The notes: generated from the letters alone by a model not told the origin. Shown: positions 1 through 9,352, numbered from the stretch's first letter. The stretch is 64,000 nucleotides of DNA from an uncultured bacterium (GCA_950022695.1 CATLLN010000002.1:450520-514519), one strand, 5' to 3'. Translations and numbers: made by a program.

Positions 1-33
1 CACAACAGATTATGCCTTAGAAAGGTATAATTT

Positions 34-1593
34 ATGGATGAATTTTTTAAAGGTCTTAATGAAAAATTAAAAGACCCTAGTTTAACACGAGAACAAAAGG
101 TAAAACTAATTCAACAGGCTGGTGATACTTATCGTCAAAATGTTGATAAAGAGTACAAAGATTACAGAAACAAACAAGTTTTAGGCGCAGCATTAGAAAT
201 TGGCTCAGCTGCCATCCCTCTTGGCGGAGTGGGAGGTCAGGCTGCTAAACGTGTTATTCCCAAAGTCGTACAAAAAACTATAGGCAGGAAATTAACAACA
301 GATACTGCAACCGGCGCAATAGGTGGAGCACTTGGCAGCGGAATTTATGGTGTTGGCGAAGGATTGATGAAAGGTGAAAATCCTATAAAATCTGCTGCAA
401 AAGAAGCTCAATCCGGGTTTTTATCAGGCGGATTGTTTGGCGGTTTAGCAGGAAAAATGCAGCAAAGTGCATTAGCAAATAATTTGCAAGGTTATGATAA
501 AAATACCATATTTAGCAATAATTACAAGGAATATAGGAAAACTGCTGAAAAGTATTATAAAGACTACATTCATGGTATTGAAGTAAAGAATAAAAATATT
601 GGCAACATTTCTTTTACGCGTAAAGGCATGGATGAAACCTTAAGTAAAAATCCAGAGATTGCAAAAAGTTTTCCGGAATTAGTTGATAATGTTAAAAATT
701 CTAAATATATTGCTACAAATGATTTATATAAACCTAGAAAAGATCAAGCGACTAAACAATTTCATACTTTAAAATCAGGTAATAACGAGTATTTAATAGC
801 AGAAGATAAATTAGGTAATCAAAAATTTTACCTTGCTAAAAAAGATACCATTAGTCAAGGCACTCCTTCAAAAATGGAAGGTACTAGCTCCAATGGTATC
901 TCCGGGCTTAGCCCTACTGGTAGTATAAACAATTACCTGTTACAACACAATCCCTCACAAGAATTAGTTCCTCAGGTTGCAACATTTAATACCGCACTTA
1001 ATTCTAAAATGGATGACCTGCTTATACCAGATGAATTAAAACCGTTTCTTGAAAAACACGAAATAAACAACCCCCAAGCTACCCTTGGAGGACTAACCTT
1101 AGAGGGTAATCACTCCGGTAAGCAGCACCTTCCCTTACCAGACTTGGGAGTTACTGATAGTATAAACGATTATCTGTTAAAGCACAACCCCTCTCAAAGG
1201 TTAGTTCCTCAGGTTGCAACGTTTAATACCGCATTGAATTCTAAAATGTATGATCTGTTTATACCTGATGAATTGAAATCGTTTCTCGAAAATCACGAAA
1301 CAGGTAAGTCATCTCCTGTATTAAATGCAAGAATAGAAGAAAACAACTTTGCAGGATATAAAAACCCTCATTCCGGCAGCAACAGAATTTTCGCAGCAGA
1401 AGAAATCGGAGATTTTTCAACAAAAGAATTTACCGATTACGAACCGGAAATTTTCGCACAAATAAATACTCCTATCGGTGCACCTTCGAAAAATGAACTT
1501 CGTTCTGCTATAGAATCTTCAACAGCAGTCTATGTTGAACCATATTACAAAAGTGATGGTTCTTATGTAAAAGGTCATTATCGCGCAAGATAA
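34..1593 (+). CDS. Repeat-containing hypothetical protein with glycine-rich segments and a possible phage-type polyvalent domain
   Basis: 519 residues; ATG preceded by AAAGG at a good distance. I do not recognise the whole protein. Residues about 48-145 carry three glycine/alanine-rich hydrophobic stretches, such as GAIGGALGSGIYGVGEG, that could insert in a membrane. Residues about 180-270 (isGNISFTRKG then ELVDNVKNSKYI, ending FYLAKKD) look like the large polyvalent protein-associated domains of phage and mobile-element proteins; this is a weak resemblance. Residues 297-343 and 376-422 are a near-identical duplicated unit (SINNYLLQHNPSQ / SINDYLLKHNPSQ). The C-terminus ends YKSDGSYVKGHYRAR, a basic aromatic tail seen on various secreted or phage-borne proteins. 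It is followed by a strong terminator, so it ends its transcript. Function unknown. Confidence 0.75.
   Translation: MDEFFKGLNEKLKDPSLTREQKVKLIQQAGDTYRQNVDKEYKDYRNKQVLGAALEIGSAAIPLGGVGGQAAKRVIPKVVQKTIGRKLTTDTATGAIGGALGSGIYGVGEGLMKGENPIKSAAKEAQSGFLSGGLFGGLAGKMQQSALANNLQGYDKNTIFSNNYKEYRKTAEKYYKDYIHGIEVKNKNIGNISFTRKGMDETLSKNPEIAKSFPELVDNVKNSKYIATNDLYKPRKDQATKQFHTLKSGNNEYLIAEDKLGNQKFYLAKKDTISQGTPSKMEGTSSNGISGLSPTGSINNYLLQHNPSQELVPQVATFNTALNSKMDDLLIPDELKPFLEKHEINNPQATLGGLTLEGNHSGKQHLPLPDLGVTDSINDYLLKHNPSQRLVPQVATFNTALNSKMYDLFIPDELKSFLENHETGKSSPVLNARIEENNFAGYKNPHSGSNRIFAAEEIGDFSTKEFTDYEPEIFAQINTPIGAPSKNELRSAIESSTAVYVEPYYKSDGSYVKGHYRAR
922..1299 (+). repeat. Intragenic direct repeat, two copies of about 141 bp offset by 237 bp
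   Basis: Copies at 922-1062 and 1159-1299 encode almost the same 47 residues, including LVPQVATFNTALNSKM in both. The differences are mostly single-base changes. The 96-bp spacer also shows weaker similarity to the sequence just before copy 1, so the duplicated unit may have been longer. Such a repeat could expand or contract by recombination. Confidence 0.8.
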
Positions 1594-1600
1594 AACTTTC

Positions 1601-1633
1601 CCCCTTTCCTAAGTTTAGGAAAGGGGATTTTTT
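1601..1633. terminator. Bidirectional Rho-independent terminator
   Basis: Perfect 12-bp stem CCCCTTTCCTAA / TTAGGAAAGGGG (1601-1612 with 1615-1626), followed by a T run on the plus strand and preceded by an A-rich stretch. It lies between two convergent genes and can serve both. Confidence 0.85.
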
Positions 1634-1641
1634 ATTTACCC

Positions 1642-2661
1642 CTATCCTGCGAAATAATTCATCAAACCATCGTGAAGTTTTTCGTTTTTACAAAGCTTTT
1701 TAAGTTTAGATATCGCACGGTTTTCTATCTGACGGATTCTTTCACGCGAAACACCGTACTGTGAACCGATTTCATCTAAAGTTTTCTTCATACCGTTATT
1801 ATCAAGCCCGTAGCGCAAAATCAAAACATCTCGTTCCTTCTGGCTAAGCTGGTTCAACATTCTTCTGATATCTTCAAGCAAACTGTCGTGTGAAACCTTA
1901 CCGTCAGGTGTTATTGTTGAATTATCCACAATAAAATCAGCAATTTTTGATGAATCCTCATCAGATGTTGCCGGTGTGTCCATACTTACTGTAGATTGCG
2001 CAGACTTAATTATCGCAGTAAGTTTTGAAACCGGTAGTCCCAATCTATATGCAATTTCTTGTTTTGTCGGCGGGTGTCCGAGTTCTGTAGTTAAATCAAT
2101 TGTCGCACGTCTGATTTTACCGATTGAATCAATCATATGAATCGGAAGTCTTATAATTCTTGCCTTATCCGCTATCGCACGAGTAATTGACTGCTGAATC
2201 CACCAGGTCGCATATGTTGAAAATTTATAACCTTTTTTATAATCAAAACGTCCTGCAGCTTTAATCAAGCCGACATTGCCTTCCTGAATCAAATCAAGGA
2301 AAGACAAGCCTCTGCCAATATATTTTTTTGCAATACTTACAACAAGACGAAGATTAGCATTTACAAGAAGATCTTTTGAAAACTCGTCTCTTTGTTCTTG
2401 AATTTTCTTCGCCAAGTCAAGTTCTTCTTCTGATGACAAAAGAGGAATTTTACCAATTTGCCTCAAATAAATTTTCACACTATCATCTGAATTTACTGAT
2501 AATAGACTCTCTTGAACTTTCGGATCTTCTACTGACTTTAAGACGTCTTCACCATCTTCATCGTCACTATCAGGTTCTATTTCCTGTAACTTTTTGAAAT
2601 CTACATTCTCATCTGAAATATCATCTGCTAATATACCAAATTGTTCAAATTCTTTTTTCAC
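1642..2661 (-). CDS. rpoD: RNA polymerase sigma-70 factor, RpoD/SigA type
   Basis: Primary-type sigma factor that directs RNA polymerase to -10/-35 promoters. Region 1.2 is visible as [16 protein letters not shown]. Region 2 is visible as [38 protein letters not shown] and [16 protein letters not shown]. Region 3 and a region 4 helix-turn-helix ([20 protein letters not shown]) follow. Region 1.1 is very short, and the N-terminal 50 residues are acidic. I place the start at the GTG at 2661, because GGAG lies 6 nt upstream. The longer in-frame TTG at 2673 has no ribosome binding site. The product is 339 residues. Group 1 versus group 2 cannot be settled from one gene, but the well-kept region 2.4 and 4.2 motifs favour the housekeeping factor. 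Confidence 0.93.
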   Translation of the reverse strand: MKKEFEQFGILADDISDENVDFKKLQEIEPDSDDEDGEDVLKSVEDPKVQESLLSVNSDDSVKIYLRQIGKIPLLSSEEELDLAKKIQEQRDEFSKDLLVNANLRLVVSIAKKYIGRGLSFLDLIQEGNVGLIKAAGRFDYKKGYKFSTYATWWIQQSITRAIADKARIIRLPIHMIDSIGKIRRATIDLTTELGHPPTKQEIAYRLGLPVSKLTAIIKSAQSTVSMDTPATSDEDSSKIADFIVDNSTITPDGKVSHDSLLEDIRRMLNQLSQKERDVLILRYGLDNNGMKKTLDEIGSQYGVSRERIRQIENRAISKLKKLCKNEKLHDGLMNYFAG

Positions 2662-2726
2662 AGTATGCTCCAATCTTATACGCTAATGATATAACTAACA
2701 ACTGATTTTAGGCTCATCTAATCGTA

Positions 2727-3479
2727 TTATTTAATTTTATTAATTAATTTTTGGCGAAGAGTTTCAAAAATTATTGCACTCAAAGCATTTGATACATTTA
2801 ATGAATTAAAACTATTTTGCATAGGGATTTTTACAACAAAATCCGATGCCTTAAGAAGTGATTTTGATACTCCTGCGTGCTCAGCGCCCATAATTATTGC
2901 AAAATTCATATCATCATATTTAACATCATAATAATTATCTTTTGCAGATGCATCTGTTGCAATTATCCACCAGTTGTTATTCTTTAGAGTTTCAACAGCG
3001 TTAATCAGGCTATTTACTTTAATAATAGGAATATGATTTATTGCACCGGCACTGGTTTTTTCAACAATTGAATTCACCTGAACATTTCGTCTGGAAGGGA
3101 TAATAATTCCGTCAACTCCTGCACAAACACAAGTTCTTATAATTGCACCAAGGTTATGGGAATCTTCAACTCCATCAAGTATCACAAGCGAAGAATTTGT
3201 ATGTTCTCGCTCTTGCAAAAATTCATCTAAATCTGCATATTTTATCGGAGAAATTTGAGCAATTATCCCTTGATGATTAAATTCCGCATATGGCTGGAAC
3301 TTTTCCTTTGCGACAAATTGAAATACAATACCTTTGTTTTGTGCAAGTTCTTTTATTTTATTAATCTTATTGTCAGTATGAATATTTTTTGAAATAAGAA
3401 TTTTATTAATTTCTCTATTTCCAGCAATTAAAGCTTCCATAACAGAATTTTTACCGTAAATAATTTCAGAATTTTCCAT
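2727..3479 (-). CDS. rlmB: 23S rRNA 2'-O-ribose methyltransferase, TrmH/RlmB family
   Basis: 250-residue SPOUT-superfamily methyltransferase, the usual length for RlmB. The N-terminal substrate-binding domain begins IIYGKNSVMEALIAG. The knotted catalytic domain shows the three family motifs: NLGAIIRTC, IIMGAEHAGVS and IPMQNSFNSLNVSNALS. It is expected to methylate a guanosine ribose in 23S rRNA using S-adenosylmethionine. Its ATG follows the nadA stop codon after a single base, so the two are surely co-transcribed. Whether it modifies rRNA or a tRNA position cannot be told from sequence alone. Confidence 0.9.
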   Translation of the reverse strand: MENSEIIYGKNSVMEALIAGNREINKILISKNIHTDNKINKIKELAQNKGIVFQFVAKEKFQPYAEFNHQGIIAQISPIKYADLDEFLQEREHTNSSLVILDGVEDSHNLGAIIRTCVCAGVDGIIIPSRRNVQVNSIVEKTSAGAINHIPIIKVNSLINAVETLKNNNWWIIATDASAKDNYYDVKYDDMNFAIIMGAEHAGVSKSLLKASDFVVKIPMQNSFNSLNVSNALSAIIFETLRQKLINKIK

Positions 3480-3480
3480 A

Positions 3481-4389
3481 CTATTTTGAAACCTCTAACA
3501 TTCTATCAATACATTTTACCGCTTTTTGTGCGACATTTCCATCAACAAAAATTTCATTTGACTCATTTTGAAGAACTTTTAAAATATCATCTAAAGTTGT
3601 CATTTTCATGCTCGGACAAACAATATTATCTTTTACCGGAACAAATTCTTTTTCCGGCATATCACGTTTAAGTCTATCTACCACACCTTGTTCTGTTACT
3701 ATAATAAATGATTTATTATCTGAATTTTTAGCAAAATTCATAATACCTGTTGTACTTCCCACATAATCAGCCATTTCAGAAACCGACATATGACATTCCG
3801 GATGAACAAGAACAAGAGCTTCCGGATGTTCTTTTCTTGCAGCTTCAATATCAGCAGGACGGATTTGCAAGTGTGTAGGGCAAAATCCAGGATATGTTAT
3901 AACTTCGACATTGCCAAGCTGTTTTTCAACCCATTTTCCAAGATACATGTCAGGAAGAAATAAAACTCTTTCAGCATTAAGACTTTTAACAACATCAACG
4001 GCATTAGAACTTGTACAGCAAAGATCACACTCTGATTTAACTTCAGCAGTTGAATTTACATAACAAACCGTCGGGATACCCGGGTTTTTAGCCTTGAAAT
4101 CAAGAAGCTGCTTGTAATTAATCATATCAGCCATATGACAGCCTGCATCAATCTGCGGCAATATAACCTTTTTATCGGGAGATAAAAGCTTTGCTGTCTG
4201 TGCCATAAAATAAACACCTGCAAAGATAATCATATCAGCATCCGTTTTTGCCGCAACCTGACTCAAATATAACGAATCACCCACATAATCAGCAACTAAA
4301 TCAATTTCAACAGGCTGATAACAGTGTGCTAATATTACGGCATTTTTCTCTTTTTTCAGTTTATTAATAGTTTCAACTAATGCTTGCAT
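3481..4389 (-). CDS. nadA: Quinolinate synthase NadA
   Basis: 302 residues; condenses iminoaspartate with dihydroxyacetone phosphate to quinolinate in de novo NAD synthesis, using a [4Fe-4S] cluster. Visible are the early HCYQPVEIDLVADYVGDS motif, CCTSSNAV, HPECHMSV and VCPSMKMTTL. These supply the dihydroxyacetone-binding residues and the conserved cysteines. No nadB or nadC is next to it in this window. It is divergent from the pilM-like operon, and a GGAGG site lies about 14 nt before the ATG. Confidence 0.95.
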   Translation of the reverse strand: MQALVETINKLKKEKNAVILAHCYQPVEIDLVADYVGDSLYLSQVAAKTDADMIIFAGVYFMAQTAKLLSPDKKVILPQIDAGCHMADMINYKQLLDFKAKNPGIPTVCYVNSTAEVKSECDLCCTSSNAVDVVKSLNAERVLFLPDMYLGKWVEKQLGNVEVITYPGFCPTHLQIRPADIEAARKEHPEALVLVHPECHMSVSEMADYVGSTTGIMNFAKNSDNKSFIIVTEQGVVDRLKRDMPEKEFVPVKDNIVCPSMKMTTLDDILKVLQNESNEIFVDGNVAQKAVKCIDRMLEVSK

Positions 4390-4455
4390 ATTAAAATTTT
4401 ATCCTCCATATGGTGTAAATTTATGTTAAGATTTTTTCATTTATAAAATATATTG

Positions 4456-4461
4456 TATAAT
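4456..4461 (+). promoter_or_regulatory. Probable -10 box for the pilM/N-pilO operon
   Basis: TATAAT at 4456-4461, about 40 nt before the ATG at 4500, in the nadA/pilus intergenic region. The -35 position is only a T-rich stretch. AAGGAAG just before the ATG is the ribosome binding site. Confidence 0.5.
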
Positions 4462-4499
4462 AAAAATAAGATTATAGTAAGAAGAGTAAAAAGGAAGAT

Positions 4500-6182
4500 A
4501 TGTCATTAAATAATTTATTTGGATTTGGAGGAGGAACTGACGTATATGTAACCATTTCACCTGCTTGCGGCATGGAAATGATTGAACTTGACAAACACGG
4601 AAATGTTAAATCATATGCTCAAACTCCTATAGACTATAATGAAGCATTAAGAGAAATTGCAAATTATGATGATTTCAAGACCGGTCTTGAAACATTATTT
4701 AAAATGCGTAACATAAATCCGGCAAAAGCAAACGTACACTTGAGTTTACCAACAGTTTGGTTTGGTACAAAAGAAGGTTTACCGCTTTTATTAGATGATA
4801 ACGCAATTACAAACATTGTAATCGGAGAGTTGGAACAATCATTCATCTTCAAACGTAAAGAACCGTTGCCGTTCTGGTTTGATGCTCTGGCTTCTTCTAA
4901 TTCAGATTCAAGAAATGTATTCTATACAGCAATTCAAGCTGATGCAGTAAATAAAATCAGAGAAATTCTAACAGCAATGGGAGCAACTCTTATAAGTGTT
5001 GAATGTTCTTTATTTGCAGCGTTAAAAGGCTTGAACGTAACAGGAATAGCTGCAGAACAAATGCAAGAAGGACACTCTTGGAGTTTGATGATTATCAACA
5101 ACAGCGGTTTCCAAATGCTTGGTATGCAAGGAAAAAGAATTCTTGAATATTACGAAGAACCACTTCCGTTAAAATCATACGAGGGAGAAGAGATTTATTC
5201 AGCTATTGAAAATGCAGCTCAAATTGCATTAATGAGCACCCCTTCAAGCTCGCTAATTATTCTATCTGAAACAGATTTGGTTTCAGCAGAAATTCTTGCA
5301 GGACGTTTACAATTTGGTGGTCAAACACTTTTTGTTGAAGATAACCAATTCAGAAAAGAACCTTTGATGGAAATGAGTTTGAACGTACTTTCAGACGATC
5401 AAATAAAAGTTTCATTACATTCAATCGGTTCTATTACTCCAGCCGGCTTAATGCCTGTTGATGTAAACTTCATCGCCGAAAAAGGTAAAGCAAAAGTTGA
5501 AGTTGCTGTTATCAATATTGGCAGCCTTGAATTGACTCCGGCAAAAGCATCTGTTCTTGTAACAATACTTTTGGCAATCTTGATGACACCTATGGGAATC
5601 GGATGTTGGTTTACAAACGACCTGGCTATTAAAACTCAAGAAAAAAATATGGAACTTGATAACCAAATCACTCAATTAGATTCTCAATTAAAAGAATTTG
5701 AAAAAGAAAAAGGTGATACAGCATTTGATGCTATAGCTGAAATTGAAAGAGTTCTTAAAAATAACAGAACAAAAATTATGGCTTATGCAGCTTTAGGTGA
5801 ATCAATTCCTAAAGATATCTATTTAACATATTTTATGACAACAGATGATGGAAAAATCAACATTAAAGGTTGTGCAGATTCTGTTGAAGATGTTTATGTA
5901 TTTTTCAAAAATCTTAAAGATTCTCTTATTGAATCAAAATTACGCTTAAGCAAACTTGATTTAAAAGCAGGTTCTTTAGATACAGTTGTTAACAGTACTG
6001 TTTCAACAATTGATACAGCACCTTATATCTTTGAAATTACAAATATGAATGATGCTCAATTAAAATCATTCTTTTCAAAATTAGCTGATGGAAATAAATC
6101 AAAAAGTTCAACACCGGCAGTAACTCCGGCAGCGACTCCGGCTTCAGCAGCAACTGCCGGCAATCCAGAAGATGCACAATAA
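4500..6182 (+). CDS. Type IV pilus assembly protein, PilM-like N-half fused to a PilN-like C-half
   Basis: 560 residues. The first about 330 residues resemble the cytoplasmic actin-like PilM fold: short alternating beta-strands, an SVECSLFAALKGL-type stretch and a divergent nucleotide-binding core. One membrane segment follows at about 350-373 (SVLVTILLAILMTPMGIG), then a coiled coil (TQEKNMELDNQITQLDSQLK). A periplasmic domain of PilN type and an Ala/Pro/Thr-rich tail end the protein. Normally PilM and PilN are separate proteins bound through the PilN N-terminal tail; here one chain would do both jobs. The next gene is PilO-like. The assignment rests on architecture and order, so the fusion reading is inference. 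Confidence 0.7.
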   Translation: MSLNNLFGFGGGTDVYVTISPACGMEMIELDKHGNVKSYAQTPIDYNEALREIANYDDFKTGLETLFKMRNINPAKANVHLSLPTVWFGTKEGLPLLLDDNAITNIVIGELEQSFIFKRKEPLPFWFDALASSNSDSRNVFYTAIQADAVNKIREILTAMGATLISVECSLFAALKGLNVTGIAAEQMQEGHSWSLMIINNSGFQMLGMQGKRILEYYEEPLPLKSYEGEEIYSAIENAAQIALMSTPSSSLIILSETDLVSAEILAGRLQFGGQTLFVEDNQFRKEPLMEMSLNVLSDDQIKVSLHSIGSITPAGLMPVDVNFIAEKGKAKVEVAVINIGSLELTPAKASVLVTILLAILMTPMGIGCWFTNDLAIKTQEKNMELDNQITQLDSQLKEFEKEKGDTAFDAIAEIERVLKNNRTKIMAYAALGESIPKDIYLTYFMTTDDGKINIKGCADSVEDVYVFFKNLKDSLIESKLRLSKLDLKAGSLDTVVNSTVSTIDTAPYIFEITNMNDAQLKSFFSKLADGNKSKSSTPAVTPAATPASAATAGNPEDAQ

Positions 6183-6201
6183 TTATTTAAAAGGATAAAA
6201 A

Positions 6202-6789
6202 ATGGATAGTGAAAAATTAAAACAATTTATTGTACCGATTGCTTTAATCGTTTTAATATTTGTAGGACTTGGTTATACCGGAAGTAAAATTTACGAAAAT
6301 TACCAAAACTATACAGTTGCAAATGAAGAAGTTATACAAAAAACTGCAACTGTACAAGAAAAACAAGCAAAATTAGACGAATTTAAAAGAAAAGAACAAG
6401 AAGCAAAAGCTAAAGAAAATGAAAGTAAAAATAGTGAAAAACCTTTCTATAAACCTGTTTTATCTGGTTTAGACACAGAGGCTGTTATTGCCGGTGAATT
6501 TGCAGAAGTTCTTCAACTTGTTCGTGCAAACCAGATTAAAGTAAGATCTATCAAATATGATTATGATCCAAAAGACGATGCTTTTGTTTCAGGCGCAGGA
6601 AGTCAATATAACGTAGCAAGATTGAATATGGAAATGGTCGGTAATTATTCAAATTACGACAATTTCCTTAAAGAAATGTATAAACACGAACATTTCTTAG
6701 ATATTCAAACTGCTGAAATCGTTCCTTATAAAAAGAATAAAAAGATTCTTCTTATAAACTTTAAAGTTAAGTTATACGCTAAAAAATAA
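6202..6789 (+). CDS. Type IV pilus inner-membrane protein, PilO-like
   Basis: 195 residues, starting 20 nt after the upstream gene and read from AAAGG. One N-terminal membrane helix (FIVPIALIVLIFVGLGY) is followed by a charged coiled coil at about 45-90. A small periplasmic ferredoxin-like domain typical of PilO comes next, with NMEMVGNYSNYDNFLKEMY matching the family's conserved strand-helix. It probably pairs with the PilN-like half of the previous protein to form the alignment subcomplex between the inner-membrane motor and the pilus. No pilP, pilQ, pilB or pilC is nearby. The gene ends one base before the stop codon of the convergent radical SAM gene. Confidence 0.75.
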   Translation: MDSEKLKQFIVPIALIVLIFVGLGYTGSKIYENYQNYTVANEEVIQKTATVQEKQAKLDEFKRKEQEAKAKENESKNSEKPFYKPVLSGLDTEAVIAGEFAEVLQLVRANQIKVRSIKYDYDPKDDAFVSGAGSQYNVARLNMEMVGNYSNYDNFLKEMYKHEHFLDIQTAEIVPYKKNKKILLINFKVKLYAKK

Positions 6790-7647
6790 TTACTCAAATT
6801 GAGAAAAATCTATTGAAAATAATTGTTTTTTAGATTTAATACAAGTATTACAGAAGCTCGTTTCAAGCGAGCTTTTTTTATTGTAATCGGCAAAAGTAGT
6901 TCCGCAACGTCCACGATAATCATTTGCCAAGAAAGGACAAGTGTAAACCCCGTTCACAGTAAGGATTCTGCCATATTCACAATCTAATTTATCCCAACTG
7001 CTGCAAATTTCTCCTTCAAGTTTTTCAGATTTATCGTGCCAAGGAATAATTTGAAGATTAGTTTTATCCAGTTCAAAATTATTTCTATTGAAAAGCATCT
7101 GGAAACCACTATATAATTCATCTTGCGGTAATTTATAATAATTTGTAACAGTAATTATAGGATTAAAATTATACTTAACAAGATGTTTAACTGCAAAAAC
7201 TGCCTGACGAAACGCACCTCTATATCTTATATCATCATTTTTGACTTCATCATAATGATCAATACTTATCTTAAAAATTATTTCATTCATAGATTCTTCT
7301 TCAACTTTTTTCAAAAAGCGTGCTTTTTTCTCATTGATAAAAGAACCGTTTGTGCAAATACAAACATTTGAACGTTTCAAACAAAGTCTTAAAATTGCAT
7401 TAAAATCAGGATGCGTCATAGGTTCGGCACCTGTTAGGTAAATACATTCTATATTATCAAGAGTAGTATCGTTAAGTGCTTGTTTTATAACATCAATACT
7501 GATAAAATCAGTTTCTTTTTTATACTTTGGAAAATCTATATAACAATGCTTACAGTGCTGATTACAGTTTTTTGCAGTCATTTCTATAAACAGATTTCTT
7601 AACGCATTCAAATATATAACTTCTGATTGGTAAATGTTACTCTTCAT
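6790..7647 (-). CDS. Radical SAM protein
   Basis: 285 residues. C28, C32 and C35 form the CxxxCxxC [4Fe-4S] motif (NCNQHCKHCY), next to the S-adenosylmethionine core that includes YLTGAEPMTHPDF. Several cysteines in the last 70 residues (CPFLANDYRGRCG, CNTCIKSKK) look like an auxiliary-cluster region of SPASM or twitch type. Related proteins modify peptides or install cofactors. No candidate peptide substrate or partner enzyme is visible next to it, so the substrate is unknown. Its ribosome binding site lies inside a hairpin just upstream. Confidence 0.8.
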   Translation of the reverse strand: MKSNIYQSEVIYLNALRNLFIEMTAKNCNQHCKHCYIDFPKYKKETDFISIDVIKQALNDTTLDNIECIYLTGAEPMTHPDFNAILRLCLKRSNVCICTNGSFINEKKARFLKKVEEESMNEIIFKISIDHYDEVKNDDIRYRGAFRQAVFAVKHLVKYNFNPIITVTNYYKLPQDELYSGFQMLFNRNNFELDKTNLQIIPWHDKSEKLEGEICSSWDKLDCEYGRILTVNGVYTCPFLANDYRGRCGTTFADYNKKSSLETSFCNTCIKSKKQLFSIDFSQFE

Positions 7648-7649
7648 AA

Positions 7650-7699
7650 TTTAAAACTCCTCTTTGACATAAACCATGTTTAAACAGTGGAGTTTTAAA
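7650..7699 (-). promoter_or_regulatory. Leader hairpin that can hide the radical SAM gene's ribosome binding site
   Basis: TTTAAAACTCC at 7650-7660 is the exact complement of GGAGTTTTAAA at 7689-7699. Read on the minus strand, the 3' arm contains AGGAG, 9 nt before the ATG at 7647. A folded leader would therefore block the Shine-Dalgarno. It could also act as the aroC 3' hairpin. Confidence 0.45.
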
Positions 7700-7725
7700 A
7701 TAAATTACCCGCCAAGGCAAAGTTT

Positions 7726-8781
7726 TTATTTATTATAATTATGTTTTAATTCATCTAATGAATCACCGCCGTATTTTAACAGAATTTCATCGGCAAGAAT
7801 CCAAGCTACACGAGCTTCTGCTACAACAGCACAAGCTTCAACCGCGCAGACATCAGAACGTTCAAAATGAGCTTCTGTTTCTTCCAGGGTCTGCGAATCA
7901 ACAGATTTAAGCGGGGTTTTCATTGTCGGAATCGGTTTCATAATCCCTGATATTACAAGGTCTTCACCATTAGTCATTCCGCCTTCAACACCTCCGGCGT
8001 TATTAGTTCTATGTTCGATTTCGCCATCACTAACAAAAATTTCATCATGATAAGCACTTCCCTGATATCCAAGCGGATTTGTGCCTATTTCAACGACCTT
8101 TACAGCCGGAATACTCATAACTGCCTGTGCAAGTCGTCCGTCAATTTTTCTGTCCCAATGAACATATGAACCCAAACCGACAGGCAAATTTTTATAAAGA
8201 ACAACAAATTTACCGCCGATTGTATCGCCCTTACCGCGTATTATATCTACTTCTTCAGGAAAATTTGCAGGACAGCAGGCTGAACCTATTTGAGTAACTT
8301 TTGATGTTCCTGTAATATCAAGTTCTTTTAACAATAACTTGGCAACTGCACCGACTGCGACTTCGATTGCTGTTTTACGAGCACTTGAGCGTTCTAACAC
8401 GTTACGCAAATCTTTTTGATTATATTTTACACTGCCTGCATAATCAGCATGTCCGGGACGGAATGTTGAAAAAGCTTTTTCATCGGTAACATCTTCAGGC
8501 GCAATACTCATAATTTTTTTCCACGCCTCAAAATCACGATTTTTAACAACAAGAGTAATTGGAGAACCAAGCGTTTTCCCAAAACGAACACCTGATGTAA
8601 TTTCAACGGTATCAGTTTCGATTTTCATTCTTTCACCACGGCCGTAACCCTGTTGGCGACGACTTAGTTCATTATTTATGAAATCTATATCGATGTTTAT
8701 TCCTGCCGGGAGTCCTTCTATTATTGCAGTTAAGCATTGTCCGTGACTTTCACCTGCTGTTAAAAACCTGAATTTATTCAT
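7726..8781 (-). CDS. aroC: Chorismate synthase
   Basis: 351 residues, the normal length. It converts 5-enolpyruvylshikimate-3-phosphate to chorismate with reduced FMN. Signatures are AGESHGQCLTAIIEGLPAG near the start, the RRQQGYGRGERM phosphate-binding loop, FRPGHADYAG, ERSSARKTA and GGMTNGEDLV. The gene overlaps the upstream secreted-protein gene by one base (TAATG), which implies translational coupling. A second shikimate-pathway gene, DAHP synthase, lies at the right end of the window but is not linked. Confidence 0.96.
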   Translation of the reverse strand: MNKFRFLTAGESHGQCLTAIIEGLPAGINIDIDFINNELSRRQQGYGRGERMKIETDTVEITSGVRFGKTLGSPITLVVKNRDFEAWKKIMSIAPEDVTDEKAFSTFRPGHADYAGSVKYNQKDLRNVLERSSARKTAIEVAVGAVAKLLLKELDITGTSKVTQIGSACCPANFPEEVDIIRGKGDTIGGKFVVLYKNLPVGLGSYVHWDRKIDGRLAQAVMSIPAVKVVEIGTNPLGYQGSAYHDEIFVSDGEIEHRTNNAGGVEGGMTNGEDLVISGIMKPIPTMKTPLKSVDSQTLEETEAHFERSDVCAVEACAVVAEARVAWILADEILLKYGGDSLDELKHNYNK

Positions 8782-9257
8782 TATTCACCTTTATTTTTAT
8801 GTCTCAGGAAAGACTGAACCTTAGTTTGCATCATTTCTTCTTTAATTTTAAATCCTGAATCGGTATTTTGAATAATTTGATACATTTTTAACCAGTAAGT
8901 TTCTTTTGACGGCTGCCTTTCCGCACTGATTTTAATACCATCAGGGGTTTCCTGAGCAGTAATATTTCTGTACTTATTTTTATACTTTTTAAGTTTAGCA
9001 GTTTTCTGCCCGATTTTCAACTCTTTAAAAAACCTCTTGGGCGGAATCACAACATCAACAGTCTCTCCGGTCGGTTTCACAACTTCGCGGATAATTTTAG
9101 CATTAGGAGAATACATTTTTAAAAGTTCTTCATCATAATTATTTGCATAATTCTGATACTGCTTAAAAAATTCAACAGCATTTTGAGTCGTGCTTGCAAA
9201 AACAGACGGCGCTATAAACATAGCTAAAAGCAGCAGAAGTAAAAATTTTAGCTTCAT
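8781..9257 (-). CDS. Secreted hypothetical protein, possible NTF2-like fold
   Basis: 158 residues with a clear signal peptide (KLKFLLLLLLAMFIAPSVFA). The mature part, with NAVEFFKQYQNYANNYDEELLKMY at its start and a strand-rich remainder, is reminiscent of periplasmic NTF2-like proteins. No catalytic motif is visible. AAGG precedes the ATG, and the stop overlaps the aroC start. The link with aroC is positional only. Confidence 0.7.
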   Translation of the reverse strand: MKLKFLLLLLLAMFIAPSVFASTTQNAVEFFKQYQNYANNYDEELLKMYSPNAKIIREVVKPTGETVDVVIPPKRFFKELKIGQKTAKLKKYKNKYRNITAQETPDGIKISAERQPSKETYWLKMYQIIQNTDSGFKIKEEMMQTKVQSFLRHKNKGE

Positions 9258-9352
9258 AAATTATATCCTTTTTTGTAATATATTTAAGGAATTTGTTAAA
9301 TTTTTCACCCCCTTTTCAGGTCATTTTCTTGTTTTGGTGGTATTATTTAACT

